DNA of 64,000 nt from Microbulbifer sp. THAF38. Lineage in GTDB: Bacteria; Pseudomonadota; Gammaproteobacteria; Pseudomonadales; Cellvibrionaceae. Positions within the stretch are counted from its first letter, which is position 1. Each line of letters starts with the position of its first letter. The stretch covers positions 1,685,001 through 1,749,000 of the forward strand of contig NZ_CP045369.1 of assembly GCF_009363535.1 (NCBI RefSeq), given 5' to 3'. Positions 1-9,846 of this stretch are shown piece by piece. The translations under genes and the position numbers were made by a program. The notes beneath the pieces were generated by a model. It had not been told where the DNA came from, searched no databases, and was given only the letters and a program-made list of their open reading frames with translations.

Positions 1-637
1 TGGAATAGAATTGAAAAGATAGTTCGCTTATCTATTTCAATTAGGCTGTATAAAATCTCTTTACCTTCCAAAGCCAGCGCAAGAGCAATTAAAGGAAAAG
101 GAGCGAATAGTAGGCTCCAAACGATAAAGGCAAAAACCTGCTTAGTGTTCGCAGCCTTCATTATCAATCCACTAACCCCCCAGCAGGTTGCTGCCATTAC
201 CACCAGGTTCACACCGAAAAAGCTGACACTACCATCTTCAATAAGCAAGGCTAGTCACAGGCCTAAGAGCGCCAGGCTGGCCCCTAAGAACTTTGGAGTG
301 CTTATGGTTTCTTTTAGAATCAGCCAACCGATCAATACACTGATTGCTGCATTGAGCTGAAGAAGCAATGAAGCCATCCCTGGAGAAAGCCCTGCTGTAA
401 TTGAATAAGTGGCTAGTCCCCAGTACCCGTACCGAATACCAGGCTATAGCTAAGGATATATCGCCAGGCTACGGGAGGTCTGGGTATAAAGAAAATGGCC
501 GGTATTGCCGCAAGAGCAAAGCGCAGGGCGGTGAGAAGCATTGGATTGAGATTGGTGGTGCCCATTTTGATAGCAATAAAGTTCATTTCCCAAATTACCG
601 TCACAAAAATTCCCAATGCCAGGTCTTTATAGCGCAT
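1..637 (-). pseudogene. Broken EamA/DMT-family transporter, partial at window edge
   Basis: Read on the minus strand from the ATG at 637, the frame starts MRYKDLALGIFVTVIW and matches the first helices of an EamA/DMT inner-membrane exporter. A one-base deletion near 432 breaks the frame. Reading then resumes as YWGLATYSITAGLSPG, meets an in-frame TGA at 257-255, and continues through more transmembrane helices (FFGVNLVVMAATCWG, AFIVWSLLFAPFPLIA) to the window edge. Two independent lesions make a pseudogene likely. A full-length paralogue lies at 38705-39610. The neighbouring MocR-type regulator is divergent, the usual arrangement for a regulator and its exporter, and is broken too. The substrate cannot be told. 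Confidence 0.8.
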
Positions 638-791
638 AACTTCAGTCCCATTGATATCGGGATAGTTTCTGTGCATTCTGGGATTAGGTACAGATACAGA
701 TTTGAACCAAAAAAAGTATACAGTTTGTTGGTTTGCTTCCCCTTAAGGGCCTCTGCTCAGGGCGAGCTGAGGATGTCGGAGGGGAGTAGTC

Positions 792-2189
792 ATGCGGTAT
801 AAGAGTCTGGCTGATCGTTTAATAGATGATGTGCGCATGGGAAGAGTGCAGGCGGGGCAAAAGCTTCCCTCATTACGGCAGCTTGCCCAGCAGAATGAGG
901 TCAGCATGACTACCGCACTAAACTGTTATCGTTATCTTGAGGAGATAGGATGGGTACAAGCCCGGCCTCAGTCTGGTTTTTATGTGAGACAGCCTCTAAC
1001 CGTGGGGACACTTCCCGAGTTGCCTACTTTTGCTAGTCAGGCAACAGTGCCGAGTACAGGTGGGTCCTCCTATTCTGTGCTGCCTGGACCACTCGGAATA
1101 ACTCAGTTGGCTGCGGAATTGCAGCCTGTTTATGGTTTGGAGCGAAGTTTACGCCGTGCCACTCGAAGTCAGGGGGAGAGGGTATGCCTTTATCCTGATG
1201 TGCAAGGAGAATTACCGCTACGTCGTTCGCTTAGTGAGCACTTTGGGAGCTCAGGATTTCACTTTCAAGCCTCAGAGCTTGTGATAACCAATGGTTGTCT
1301 CGATGCAGTACGCACAGCGCTGGAGGTAACCACTAGACCCGGAGATACGGTGGCCATTAGTTCCCCTTGCTACAGCGGGCTCCTTCAACTCCTGGCAAGA
1401 ATGCGGAGGAATGTTGTGGAGATTCCTTCTACCGCTGAGGGATTGAATTTGCATCAGTTGGAGTAACAGATGCAAAAAAGGAGTATCAGTGCAGGGCTTT
1501 TTACCTGTAGCCATATGAACCCAACCGGCATCAGTCTTAATGTTGCACAGAAACAGCAGTTAGCCGAGTTGGCGAATAAATACCACATCCCAATTATTGA
1601 GGACGATATTTACCATGAGCTTGATCACCGAGGTACCCCTCCACTGCCAGCATGCCATTGGGATAAAGGGGGTTATTTACTATGGTGTGGCTCTATATCA
1701 AAAACGCTTAGTGCTGGTTATCGGCTGGGGTGGTGTTTCCCTGGTCGTTATCTAAGTGACTACAGGCATCAGCGTCAATGGGAAAGTTTAGGGGTAAATT
1801 CACCTCTTCAATTGGGTTTGGCCGATTTTGTTGCTAGTGGGCAATATGCCAAGCACCTGTCGGCATTGAGGCCCAGATTGGTAGAGCAAGTAGCTCAGTA
1901 TCGTAATTTTTTGACTGACCGACTCCCTTCCGGGGCTCGTATCAGTGCTCCTGCTGGTGGACTGGTTTTATGGCTACAGATTCCTGGGTTAAATGAACAG
2001 GTTTTTGCGTGTCTTGCCCAGGAGCAAGGCTTGGATATAAGGGCAGGGTCATGCTTTAGCACCCTAAATTTTTATAAAGATTACTTAAGGGTTAACTGTG
2101 GCTTTCCTATGAAAGATAAGATAGGGGTGTATTCTCAAGCAGGAAAACAGCTGGAGCGGCTGGTTGGGCTGATCAATCAGAATGTTTGA
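792..2189 (+). pseudogene. MocR-type GntR/aminotransferase regulator split by an in-frame stop
   Basis: Two consecutive reading frames (792-1466 and 1470-2189) lie in the same phase and are separated only by a TAA at 1464-1466 followed by CAG. Together they would give about 465 residues, normal for the MocR subfamily. The N-terminal 70 residues are a GntR winged helix (RVQAGQKLPSLRQLAQQN). The rest is a fold-type I aminotransferase domain, with ITNGCLDAVRTAL, the IIEDDIYHELDH segment and the PLP-lysine region WCGSISKTLSAGYRLGW. The stop replaces a residue in an otherwise ordinary sequence, so this is one nonsense mutation or a sequencing error. MocR proteins usually control a divergent neighbour, here the EamA pseudogene. 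Confidence 0.85.
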
Positions 2190-2441
2190 AGCAAAAGTAT
2201 AGCTTTTGGATAAATTTTTTAATTCAGCCTGTTATGTTGTTTAGGTTTAAATTTCTATTTAGGCCTCCTGTAGTCTAATAGTGCGCACTCACTTGCAGAT
2301 GGTTTGACAGCTGAAATTACTTCATCGTTAGGTTTGTCGTGGGCAGCCCTGTCGCCATATTACAAAAATGTTTCAATTGCCTGCTCCCCTTTGCTAGAAT
2401 CCGCGCCGATTTTGAGAGAGTTAATTCATGGAGGACTACGA

Positions 2442-3215
2442 ATGAAAACTATTGCAAAATTAACTGCGACGATTTTGGCTGTGGCTGGCACCATTCCTGC
2501 TCAGGCAGATACAACATTTGATTTACCGAATTTTAGTCAGTGTTCAGAGGTTGCGACTCAAAGCAATACCAACGATCGTGAGGTGTATCGCATTTATTCA
2601 GATTTCTACCATGAAATCGAAGATAAGCGCGAGTATGCCATTACTGCGGTGAAGAACTGGGCAAAAAATTATGCAGCCAGCTGTATCACTTCCACCACCC
2701 AAATTACACTGGATGATGTGCAATGTGATGAGTTTGTTGGCAGTGCACCAATTTGTCGTATTGAGAGTGATGAAGGCGATTATGTCGTTGTAAAGGATTA
2801 CGTTGATTCCACAAACATAGTACTTTCCAAGCATGATCAGCAACGCTGGCCTGGGGTACATTCTTCCAATGACATGGATATGCTGTGGGTAGCTAACCCT
2901 GCGCAATGTTACTCCGATCTACTGGGTTCTGGCTGGGATTCCCAGGCTTATTACCAGGATGCGTATAACTATCGTTACTTTGGTGATTACCGCTTTATTT
3001 TAGCTAGAACCACTCGTGATCTTGTACAAAACCTGGCGGGACAGTCTGAGCAGTGTGCCTATGAAACGACAGGTATTGAAGCTTACAAAATGGAGTGTAC
3101 AGAGACTTCAGGCGGCACCAAGGTGTGTGCTTCCAGGTACACGAATGCTGGTTATTTCGTATTTGTTAGTGATGACAATCACGGCATGCACGTTGTATTT
3201 AATCGCTGGGATTAG
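2442..3215 (+). CDS. Secreted protein of unknown function
   Basis: This 257-residue protein is read from the ATG at 2442, which has a GGAGGA ribosome site about 6 bases upstream; a longer frame from 2304 has no such support. The N-terminus (KTIAKLTATILAVAGTIPAQA) is a Sec signal peptide with an AQA cleavage site. The mature part is rich in Tyr, Asp and Cys; repeated Cys suggest periplasmic disulfides. I recognise no family. A region that can form a hairpin (3232-3259) follows the stop and may end the transcript. Confidence 0.7.
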   Translation: MKTIAKLTATILAVAGTIPAQADTTFDLPNFSQCSEVATQSNTNDREVYRIYSDFYHEIEDKREYAITAVKNWAKNYAASCITSTTQITLDDVQCDEFVGSAPICRIESDEGDYVVVKDYVDSTNIVLSKHDQQRWPGVHSSNDMDMLWVANPAQCYSDLLGSGWDSQAYYQDAYNYRYFGDYRFILARTTRDLVQNLAGQSEQCAYETTGIEAYKMECTETSGGTKVCASRYTNAGYFVFVSDDNHGMHVVFNRWD

Positions 3216-3231
3216 TAAATCTCATTGACTA

Positions 3232-3259
3232 TGAAAGCTCCCTTGAGTGGGGGCTTTCA
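3232..3259 (+). terminator. Hairpin after secreted-protein gene
   Basis: An 11-bp near-perfect stem (TGAAAGCTCCC paired with GGGGGCTTTCA, one G-T pair) begins 16 bases after the stop of the secreted protein. There is no clear T-run, so it is a possible rather than a certain terminator. The rest of the 3216-3632 gap shows no gene. Confidence 0.4.
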
Positions 3260-3632
3260 GCAAGTGGGAGCTTTCAGCGTATGCATCGCTTCACTCACTC
3301 TCCTCTTCTCAAAAAAATCCACAACAGCGCTGCTTATCCTCATCCATAACTTCACAAATGACTGTTCTCAGCGATCAGCATATCAAGACTTTTGCGACTC
3401 ACGATGAATGCCCCTTAATAATTCTGCTCGATACTTTTGTTACTTAGTGTTTTGGGCGAACACTATTTCTCTATCTTCCCGCATTGAGTGTCTTAGTCAA
3501 TATTCGACACGACTTGCTATCGCACCTGCTGACTGATAGGCTGCAAATGTGATCACATTTTTACCTAAGTAGCTTCGCGGATTCTCCGGGGGCGACTTAT
3601 TTTTAGGATTGACAGGATCAGGGAGCAGATTG

Positions 3633-4097
3633 ATGCAGGGTCAAATTCTACCCGCCACGCCTAAGCAGGCTGCAGTAGTAGCGCACTTGATTGCCAAGTT
3701 GCTAACTGTTCTGGTGGGGCATAAGCGAAAAATTAACGCTGAACAATTAGCCGAGGCGAGCAGTAAATTGCTAGCCAGTAATAGTGGTTTTAATGCCTTC
3801 CTTTATTATGTTGAGGGTAACCCTGTAGCTGTTATTACAGTATCCAGGTCTGCGGCTATTTATGCCGGAGGTTTTTACGGTGTGATTGAAGAGTTTTACG
3901 TGGAGCCTGAATACCGTAGCCAATCGATCGGCAAAAGATTACTTGACCGGGTGATTCAAATTGCAGAGGAGCAGGGTTGGTCTCGCCTGGAAGTGAGCAC
4001 TCCAGAGAAGGAAAAGTGGAAAAGAACAGAAGATTTTTATCGGCGGGAAGGTTTTTCAGATAATTCCAATGGTGAGAGGCTTAAGTTAGAGATTTAG
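3633..4097 (+). CDS. GNAT-family N-acetyltransferase
   Basis: This 154-residue protein is read from the ATG at 3633, which has GGGAG about 8 bases upstream; a TTG at 3609 would add 8 residues. GNAT proteins transfer an acetyl group from acetyl-CoA to an amine. The family signature is visible: strand 4 (GVIEEFYVEPEYR), then the acetyl-CoA pyrophosphate loop RSQSIGKRLLDRVIQIA (the R/Q-x-x-G-x-G/A motif, here Q-S-I-G-K), then the C-terminal EDFYRREGF segment. It is a stand-alone gene and the acceptor cannot be predicted. Confidence 0.85.
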   Translation: MQGQILPATPKQAAVVAHLIAKLLTVLVGHKRKINAEQLAEASSKLLASNSGFNAFLYYVEGNPVAVITVSRSAAIYAGGFYGVIEEFYVEPEYRSQSIGKRLLDRVIQIAEEQGWSRLEVSTPEKEKWKRTEDFYRREGFSDNSNGERLKLEI

Positions 4098-4505
4098 AGC
4101 TCTCTAAGTTTATAAATCTAAGAGGAGCGATAAATATTGAAATGGATTCGCCTTTCTGCTCGTGTAGTTTTCTTTCCTGAGCCTAAGTGCAATCTAGTAG
4201 ATGTTTTACCGGTATTTTTTTGTTTGACTATTTGGTCCCGATAGGAGTGTCCCCTATCGGGAATACTGGTTAACAGTGTCATAAACTCGTTCTTGATTTT
4301 TGCAGTTTAATATAATTAACTGCTCTCCAGTTTTCAGTAGTTACACCTTTGATCTTTTTAACTAGCTGGGATGATTAACCTTTCATATCGGACTCCAAAG
4401 GTGCAGAAAATTTATATATGGATGAAGTGAGTTAACTATATAAATCTATATCTATAGGCAAAAGGTCAGGTAAAGCAGTCGGCCGTTTTTATTACAAGGA
4501 AAATA
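4098..4505. other. Intergenic region with a 10-bp inverted repeat
   Basis: No gene is seen in these 408 bases. They contain a perfect 10-bp inverted repeat (TCCCGATAGG at 4236-4245 and its complement at 4253-4262, loop 7). Having no T-run, it may be an operator or an RNA hairpin. The promoter of the carotenoid-oxygenase gene should lie in the AT-rich stretch downstream of it. A purine-rich AAGGAAA precedes the ATG at 4506. Confidence 0.4.
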
Positions 4506-6368
4506 ATGAAACGTCGCGATCTTCTTAAAGCCGCTGGTGCCCTCTCTGCGCTACCTATTGCTGGTATGACATCTTCTACAGCTCAGGCAAGTAATCGCTT
4601 AGAGAATTTTCCGAAATCTATTATGCACGGTAGTCTGCAGGACTCAGCCGGTTTTCTTAAGGTAGTTCAGGGTAACCTGCCAGATGATGTCACCGGTCAC
4701 CTGCTGATGGCCGAAGGTATCCCTCTCGCCCCTAATCATTTGACCCCTAACGGAAAAGGCGCACTCACCCGGTTGGATTTTAGTGGTAGGGCTAGTAATG
4801 GTAGTGTTGCTTTTACACGAAAAATGATCAGAACCGCCTCTGCAATTATGCAGGAGCAGGATTTGAGTGGTTTCGACAAGTTTAATCTGCTGGGGGGAAC
4901 GATCTATTCCAGTGCAAACCTGGGTTTCATGAATTATTGCAACACGGCCCCCAATTATATGGGTGATAACCGCTTTGCTATGAGCTACGAGGGTGGAATG
5001 CCCTATGAATTCGATGCGACCACACTGGAAATGATCACGCCTATTGGTGAAGTGGACGAGTGGGAATCCAGCCTGCCGCCACTGCTCGATAACCTAACGC
5101 CAAAGAAGTGGCTGTTCCCGCAAATTCGTACCACAGGCCACCCCTTCTTTGATCTGGAGTCGGGTGAATGTATCACCATAAATTATGGTGGCAACATGGG
5201 TGACTCCGGGCGCTCGGGCTTTATTCGCCTGATTTCCTGGGGTCAGCAGGGGGCTTTTAAAAGCTGGAATATTCGCGATCGTCAGGGAAACAACGCCTAC
5301 ATTGCGGCCAGCTCTCACTCCCTGGGGGTTACCCGCAATCATGTCATTATTTTTGAGACAGCGGCCAGGGTGGAGTCTACCCGTATTCTCGGTACCCATA
5401 TTGTATTGCCGCAGGAGCACAGCACCCGCTGCTGGGTGTTACGCAAATCTGATATGGTGCCTGGGCGCGAAGATATTATTGCCGATTATCTGGAGTTGGG
5501 CTTCGATACTTCGGATATTGTTTGTAATTATGATGATAGCGCTGGTGAAATTACCCTCTATGGTCAGTATATGGGGGCCATGGATAAGTCTGAGCAGCTA
5601 TTCCGCTATGAGATATTCCAGGAGGGCGGGCTGGTACCGAAATGGCTGTCCGGCTATCCAGCAGCACCGGTGGATGTCGGTGGTTTGGTGCGGGCACGGA
5701 TACAAGTAACCTCCGACTTCGCGCGTGAGATCAAGGAAGACTATCAGGTTATTCGAGATGAAAATCTGTTGTGGGACATGAATGACCCGGCTTATCGTGG
5801 CCACTTCCAGTTTCCTGAAACCTTTGAGCATCTCTATTGGGCCGCGGTGGGTTACCGCCCCGATTTGGTTTCAATGCGTGTATCCTGGGCATACCGCAAT
5901 TACCCTGAACGTTTATATAGCTATTGGGATATGCCCGAGCAAAGCAGGCCATCTGCTTTGGTGCATATGGATTGCTCCCGTATGCAAATTGCCGATGCTT
6001 ATCAGTTCCCCGATGACTGTGTGATGCGCACTCCGCAGTTTATGGCTCGACCTGGGTCCACCGCTCAGAATGATGGCTACCTGATAGCCGCCGTTGTTCG
6101 AAAATATCCGAGTGGTGCTCAATCCAACGGCAAAGAATTTTGGATATTCGATGCCGCTGCACTCAGTAGGGGGCCACTCTGTATCCTCGCCAGCGACTCC
6201 CTGGAATTCGCCACTACCAACCATGCCCTATGGGTGCCTTCTATAAGCCGTCGCCCTGCCGCGGCTTATCGTTCTGGATATGGGGACTTCCTGCGTGGTA
6301 AGGCACCGGATCACAGCCGCAATGTTCAGGACATTATCAACCGGGAGCTTCTGCCAAGGTTTGGTTAA
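4506..6368 (+). CDS. Exported carotenoid-oxygenase (RPE65/CCD) family protein
   Basis: This 620-residue protein starts with MKRRDLLKAAGAL, a Tat-type signal peptide (RR followed by a hydrophobic stretch ending STAQA). The body resembles carotenoid cleavage dioxygenases, iron enzymes that cut polyene or stilbene double bonds with O2. Of the four iron-binding histidines of the family, candidates are visible at His212 (TTGHPFFD), His271 (SHSLGVT) and a C-terminal one (TTNHALWVPS). The segment where FHxxNAxE is expected reads DIVCNYDD, so the third ligand seems to be missing. The gene is followed 58 bases later by an exported FAD oxidase, probably in one transcript. Family assignment is fairly sure; activity and substrate are not. 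Confidence 0.75.
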   Translation: MKRRDLLKAAGALSALPIAGMTSSTAQASNRLENFPKSIMHGSLQDSAGFLKVVQGNLPDDVTGHLLMAEGIPLAPNHLTPNGKGALTRLDFSGRASNGSVAFTRKMIRTASAIMQEQDLSGFDKFNLLGGTIYSSANLGFMNYCNTAPNYMGDNRFAMSYEGGMPYEFDATTLEMITPIGEVDEWESSLPPLLDNLTPKKWLFPQIRTTGHPFFDLESGECITINYGGNMGDSGRSGFIRLISWGQQGAFKSWNIRDRQGNNAYIAASSHSLGVTRNHVIIFETAARVESTRILGTHIVLPQEHSTRCWVLRKSDMVPGREDIIADYLELGFDTSDIVCNYDDSAGEITLYGQYMGAMDKSEQLFRYEIFQEGGLVPKWLSGYPAAPVDVGGLVRARIQVTSDFAREIKEDYQVIRDENLLWDMNDPAYRGHFQFPETFEHLYWAAVGYRPDLVSMRVSWAYRNYPERLYSYWDMPEQSRPSALVHMDCSRMQIADAYQFPDDCVMRTPQFMARPGSTAQNDGYLIAAVVRKYPSGAQSNGKEFWIFDAAALSRGPLCILASDSLEFATTNHALWVPSISRRPAAAYRSGYGDFLRGKAPDHSRNVQDIINRELLPRFG

Positions 6369-6426
6369 TTTTTCTAATAAGTTGACTTACAACGACTCTG
6401 TAATACAACAACAAGGAAACAAAGGC

Positions 6427-8088
6427 ATGTACCATCAATTACTCTCCGGGCGATGTCATTTGTTGCGCCGGGCCACCAATTTTTTATGTGCGGCAGGTTT
6501 GTTTTTTGCTGCGGGGGCTTCGGCGGAGCAGTTACCACCACCCATTGATGTACCAGAGGTTATAAAAAACTACCAAGAGACTCAGGAATGTTTTCCTGGG
6601 GTTATTCATGACCCTTCAACGATTGCCGAGGTGCAGGCAATCGTGCGCGATGCGGCCGCTCAGGGCCGCAAGGTCATGACTGGCACACGGCGTTTCAACA
6701 GCCAGATAGACGCAGCCTGTGCTGGTAATGGAGAGGTGCAAATCACCCTGGAAAATATGGATCAGGTGGTTAGCCTGGACAAGGAAAATCGCTTAGTAAC
6801 CGTACAGGCGGGTATGCGATTCAATAATTTGGCGGCTTATTTGCGAGAGCATGACCTCAGTGTGCCTATGGTCACTGAGCTGGCGATCTTCTCCATTGGT
6901 GGGATGCTCGGTAGCGGCACACACGGTTCTACCTTTACCCAGAAGAGCAATATGATCTCGGATTATGTCACCGAGATAAAACTCGTTGATGGTAAGGGGG
7001 ATCTACGTGTTATTAATGGTGAGCTACTCAATGCTGCACGGGTTAATCTGGGCGTGTTGGGGGTTGTGGTTGAAGTGACCATCGAAGCAGAGCCGGGCTA
7101 CAAGGTGCGGGCCAAAGTGAAGGGGCACCGGGATGACAGCGACCTGGAAAATGTTGTCTTGGATCTTGCCCGAGATAACCACTCCGCAAATATTGCCTGG
7201 TTCCCTGGATTGGGGCGCTATACGGTAACCACCTATAACAAGGTTCCCTTGGACACCCGGGGCAATGCTTATAACGCTCAAGCCGATGTCTCTGATTTTT
7301 CCGAGTATCTCTTTGGCTTGATTTTCGATAGCCTGCATGAGGCCGATAGTGCAGCGTTACAGTGCTTTGCCGCGTCCCTGCGCTATACGGCCCGCTCCAG
7401 CTCCTACTTCCGCGATGTTAATACGGGCCTCAAGAAATTGATTAAACCCACAGGCCATGCGGACCTGATGCAGCATTTTGTTTGTAAGGAGCCGAATAAT
7501 TGTGTCTGGGACAAGCTGCCCATTGCTTTGCAGGAAGTGGCTATACCTTTTGAGGAGCTGCCCAACTGGATTGCCGATGTACGCCAGATTGTCGCCCACA
7601 GCGAGCGCACTTGCTTCCCCTTGAACGGAATTTACTTCCGCTTTGGCAAGGCCTCCGACAGCTACCTGGGAATGAGTGCCGGGCGTGATACCGCTTTCGT
7701 AGGAATTGAGTACACCCTTCGCCAGCGTGGTGAGGCGGTGCCGAAAAACTACTTTGTGAATCTGGAAATTGAACAGATGTCCCTGCGGAAGTATGGTGCC
7801 AGGCCGCACTGGGGTAAGAACTCGGTGGCTATTTTTGAGGATATGCCTTCACGCTTCCCCAAATGGTCACAATTCCTCGACGCCAAGGCTGAGCTGGACC
7901 CGGAGAATGTCTTTACCAATCCGTTCTGGGAGCGTGTCAGTGGCCAAGATCCACTTGAGAATTACCTGACGCCACATTGTAATGCCGATGGTCAGTGTTA
8001 TTGCAGAACCGATGAGCACTGTGAGCAGGGGGCAAGCTGCCAGGCCGGCAGTTGGTATTCTGAGGCACGGATTTGTAAGGCAGATTAA
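6427..8088 (+). CDS. Exported FAD-linked oxidase, ALO/sugar-lactone oxidase type
   Basis: This 553-residue protein is read from the ATG at 6427, with AAGGAA upstream. A signal peptide (hydrophobic stretch ending GASA, then EQLPPP) points to the periplasm. The PCMH/VAO FAD-binding domain spans roughly residues 50-230 and contains GGMLGSGTHGSTF and LGVLGVVVEV. The C-terminal part carries RKYGARPHWGKN, the signature of the D-arabinono-1,4-lactone oxidase domain, where the HWGK lysine region is catalytic in that family. After this come about 40 residues with seven cysteines, an unusual tail that may be disulfide-bonded. Two exported oxidative enzymes in tandem suggest one extracytoplasmic pathway; the substrate is unknown. 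Confidence 0.8.
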   Translation: MYHQLLSGRCHLLRRATNFLCAAGLFFAAGASAEQLPPPIDVPEVIKNYQETQECFPGVIHDPSTIAEVQAIVRDAAAQGRKVMTGTRRFNSQIDAACAGNGEVQITLENMDQVVSLDKENRLVTVQAGMRFNNLAAYLREHDLSVPMVTELAIFSIGGMLGSGTHGSTFTQKSNMISDYVTEIKLVDGKGDLRVINGELLNAARVNLGVLGVVVEVTIEAEPGYKVRAKVKGHRDDSDLENVVLDLARDNHSANIAWFPGLGRYTVTTYNKVPLDTRGNAYNAQADVSDFSEYLFGLIFDSLHEADSAALQCFAASLRYTARSSSYFRDVNTGLKKLIKPTGHADLMQHFVCKEPNNCVWDKLPIALQEVAIPFEELPNWIADVRQIVAHSERTCFPLNGIYFRFGKASDSYLGMSAGRDTAFVGIEYTLRQRGEAVPKNYFVNLEIEQMSLRKYGARPHWGKNSVAIFEDMPSRFPKWSQFLDAKAELDPENVFTNPFWERVSGQDPLENYLTPHCNADGQCYCRTDEHCEQGASCQAGSWYSEARICKAD

Positions 8089-8273
8089 GCCTGTATCTGT
8101 TAAGGGGGGTGGCTGTTAGAGCCAGCCCTCGACCCTTTTAATTTTCAGATGGATTTTTTGTATAGTTGAATAAAAATCAAGAAGCTTACTGCAGCTAAAT
8201 TTATTCCAATTTCCAAGGGCTGATCACTGTATAAAGAAAGTGAGTAATCCGCTCCCAAGCTAAGGCGATATTT

Positions 8274-8591
8274 TTAATTTAGGGTTGAATATATAATTGC
8301 AAAGGATGCACCTATACTTCTGGCAATTTTAAAGCTGACAATAGGAGAGGTAATCCAGGGGATTTGCAGGAAAAAAACCCTGGTAAGATTCTTAGTGTTT
8401 GACCTGGATCGTGAAAATTTTAAGCCTGCATACACTGTGTATATAAATACTACTATTAGTAGGCCATTACTAATTACGGTTTCCTTGGCCAATTGACCTG
8501 AAGTTGCAATATCTATTGCAATCATAATACTCCCAATCGAACCACCGCCAATTGAGGCAAGTAGTAAGACTCGTCTGATTAATTTTCCCAA
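8274..8591 (-). CDS. Small membrane protein, unknown function
   Basis: This 105-residue frame begins with a TTG at 8591 preceded by GGGAAA. It has three or four hydrophobic segments (VLLLASIGGGSIGSIMIAI, GLLIVVFIYTVYAGL, IPWITSPIVSF, SIGASFAIIYS) separated by Arg/Lys-rich loops, consistent with an inner-membrane protein. I recognise no family. It stands alone between the FAD oxidase and the Lrp-type regulator. The TTG start and lack of homology make it moderately sure. Confidence 0.5.
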   Translation of the reverse strand: MGKLIRRVLLLASIGGGSIGSIMIAIDIATSGQLAKETVISNGLLIVVFIYTVYAGLKFSRSRSNTKNLTRVFFLQIPWITSPIVSFKIARSIGASFAIIYSTLN

Positions 8592-8790
8592 CTATTTCCC
8601 TTGAATCAATTTCTTGTGCGCAGGCTTTACTTTGTAGGTCAGACTAAGTTGTGTTGTGATAGATGTGGAGTTAAGAAAGATAGAATTCGAATTTAAACAA
8701 GCGCCTGAATGTAAAACAGGCGCTGATAAGTCTGGGGGTGATTTACCGCAGTTTTTTTGGAGAAGTGGGAACCCAAAGTTCCTGCTAAAT

Positions 8791-9273
8791 TTATTTCTCT
8801 AACAACTGATCCAGCGGCAGTTCGGTACGGTAGCGTACCTGCTTTAAAGAGAAGCTGCTCTTAATATGATCAATTCCCGGCAGCTCTGTCAGCTTTTTAT
8901 CGAGAAATTCCTGGTAAGCCTGCAGGTTTGGGACTACAACACGCAGCAGGTAATCGAAGTCACCGGTCATCAGGTAGCATTCCATAACCTCCGGCCATTG
9001 GCCGATAACGGATTCGAAATCCTGCAGCTCTTTTTTCACCTGGTGGTTGAGGGTGACCTGGATAAAGACGCTGACTGGAAGACCCACTTTTTCCGGCTCC
9101 AAGAGGGTCACGGCGCGCTTGATAAAGCCCTGTTCATTGAGGTTTTTGACCCGGCGTGAGCATGGGGAGGGGGAGAGGCAGACTTTTTCTGCCAGCTCAA
9201 TATTGGGGATAGTGGCATCTTCCTGGAGAATCTCCAGGATTTTTTTATCAATGGCATCCAGTAAATAGGCCAT
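8791..9273 (-). CDS. Lrp/AsnC-family transcriptional regulator
   Basis: This 160-residue protein is read from the ATG at 9273 (MAYLLDAIDKKILEILQ). The frame extends 35 codons upstream without similarity to the family. It has an N-terminal AsnC-type winged helix (IPNIELAEKVCLSPSPCSRR) and a C-terminal RAM ligand-binding domain (VMECYLMTGDFDYLLRVVV). Such proteins respond to amino acids. It is divergent from the indolepyruvate oxidoreductase gene, about 570 bases away, and is a natural candidate to regulate that amino-acid catabolic enzyme. Confidence 0.9.
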   Translation of the reverse strand: MAYLLDAIDKKILEILQEDATIPNIELAEKVCLSPSPCSRRVKNLNEQGFIKRAVTLLEPEKVGLPVSVFIQVTLNHQVKKELQDFESVIGQWPEVMECYLMTGDFDYLLRVVVPNLQAYQEFLDKKLTELPGIDHIKSSFSLKQVRYRTELPLDQLLEK

Positions 9274-9846
9274 GGTCTTTTTCCGTATCTCTTCTCTCTG
9301 AACGAACACCGGATTATCCGGCCGCTTCACTGCCTTGCCGGCATGACAAAACATCCCGGTTGAATCCTGTCTGGGCAATTATCCTGTTTTATTGCAGCGC
9401 CGTGAAACCGTTTATTCTTTGTTATCAATATTCATTCGCTCGCCAGCTCAGCGCTGGGTGACCAGCCACCATCCATTCGTTCATTCTGCCTATCCATTTG
9501 TCGTCCAGCGAGTGAGGAAAATGGTCATGCGAGGGGATAGATCAGTTTGTATCCCGCAGCGACATTCCCGTGAAGTTCCTATTCGATGAATCCCTAAAAA
9601 ACCGGCTTTTTGAGTGAATTGTTGCTAGCAGCTTATGATCTTTAGCGAGTTGTGTCCGTATTATGCCCTAGCCAGGCTTATTTTGGTATGACCTGCCTGG
9701 CCGGGCGGTGTTAATTTTAGCGGCTAAGCAGATGCCTCGGTTTGGCTTTCGACTGGTTCCCTCAGTGTTGAGATGAAATAAGCACTGTGGCAGCCGCCAT
9801 CTAACCGGGCAAAAGAAAAGCAATAATGAATAAATAGGTGGTACCC
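9274..9846. other. Long divergent intergenic region
   Basis: About 570 bases lie between the divergent Lrp-type regulator and the oxidoreductase. I see no convincing gene; short frames here look random. It should hold both promoters and the Lrp-type binding sites, but I cannot mark a reliable operator. Confidence 0.4.

Noticed and set aside
401..802. 133-residue plus-strand frame over the EamA relic
   Set aside because: The minus strand here reads a coherent transporter; this frame is a shadow with random composition.
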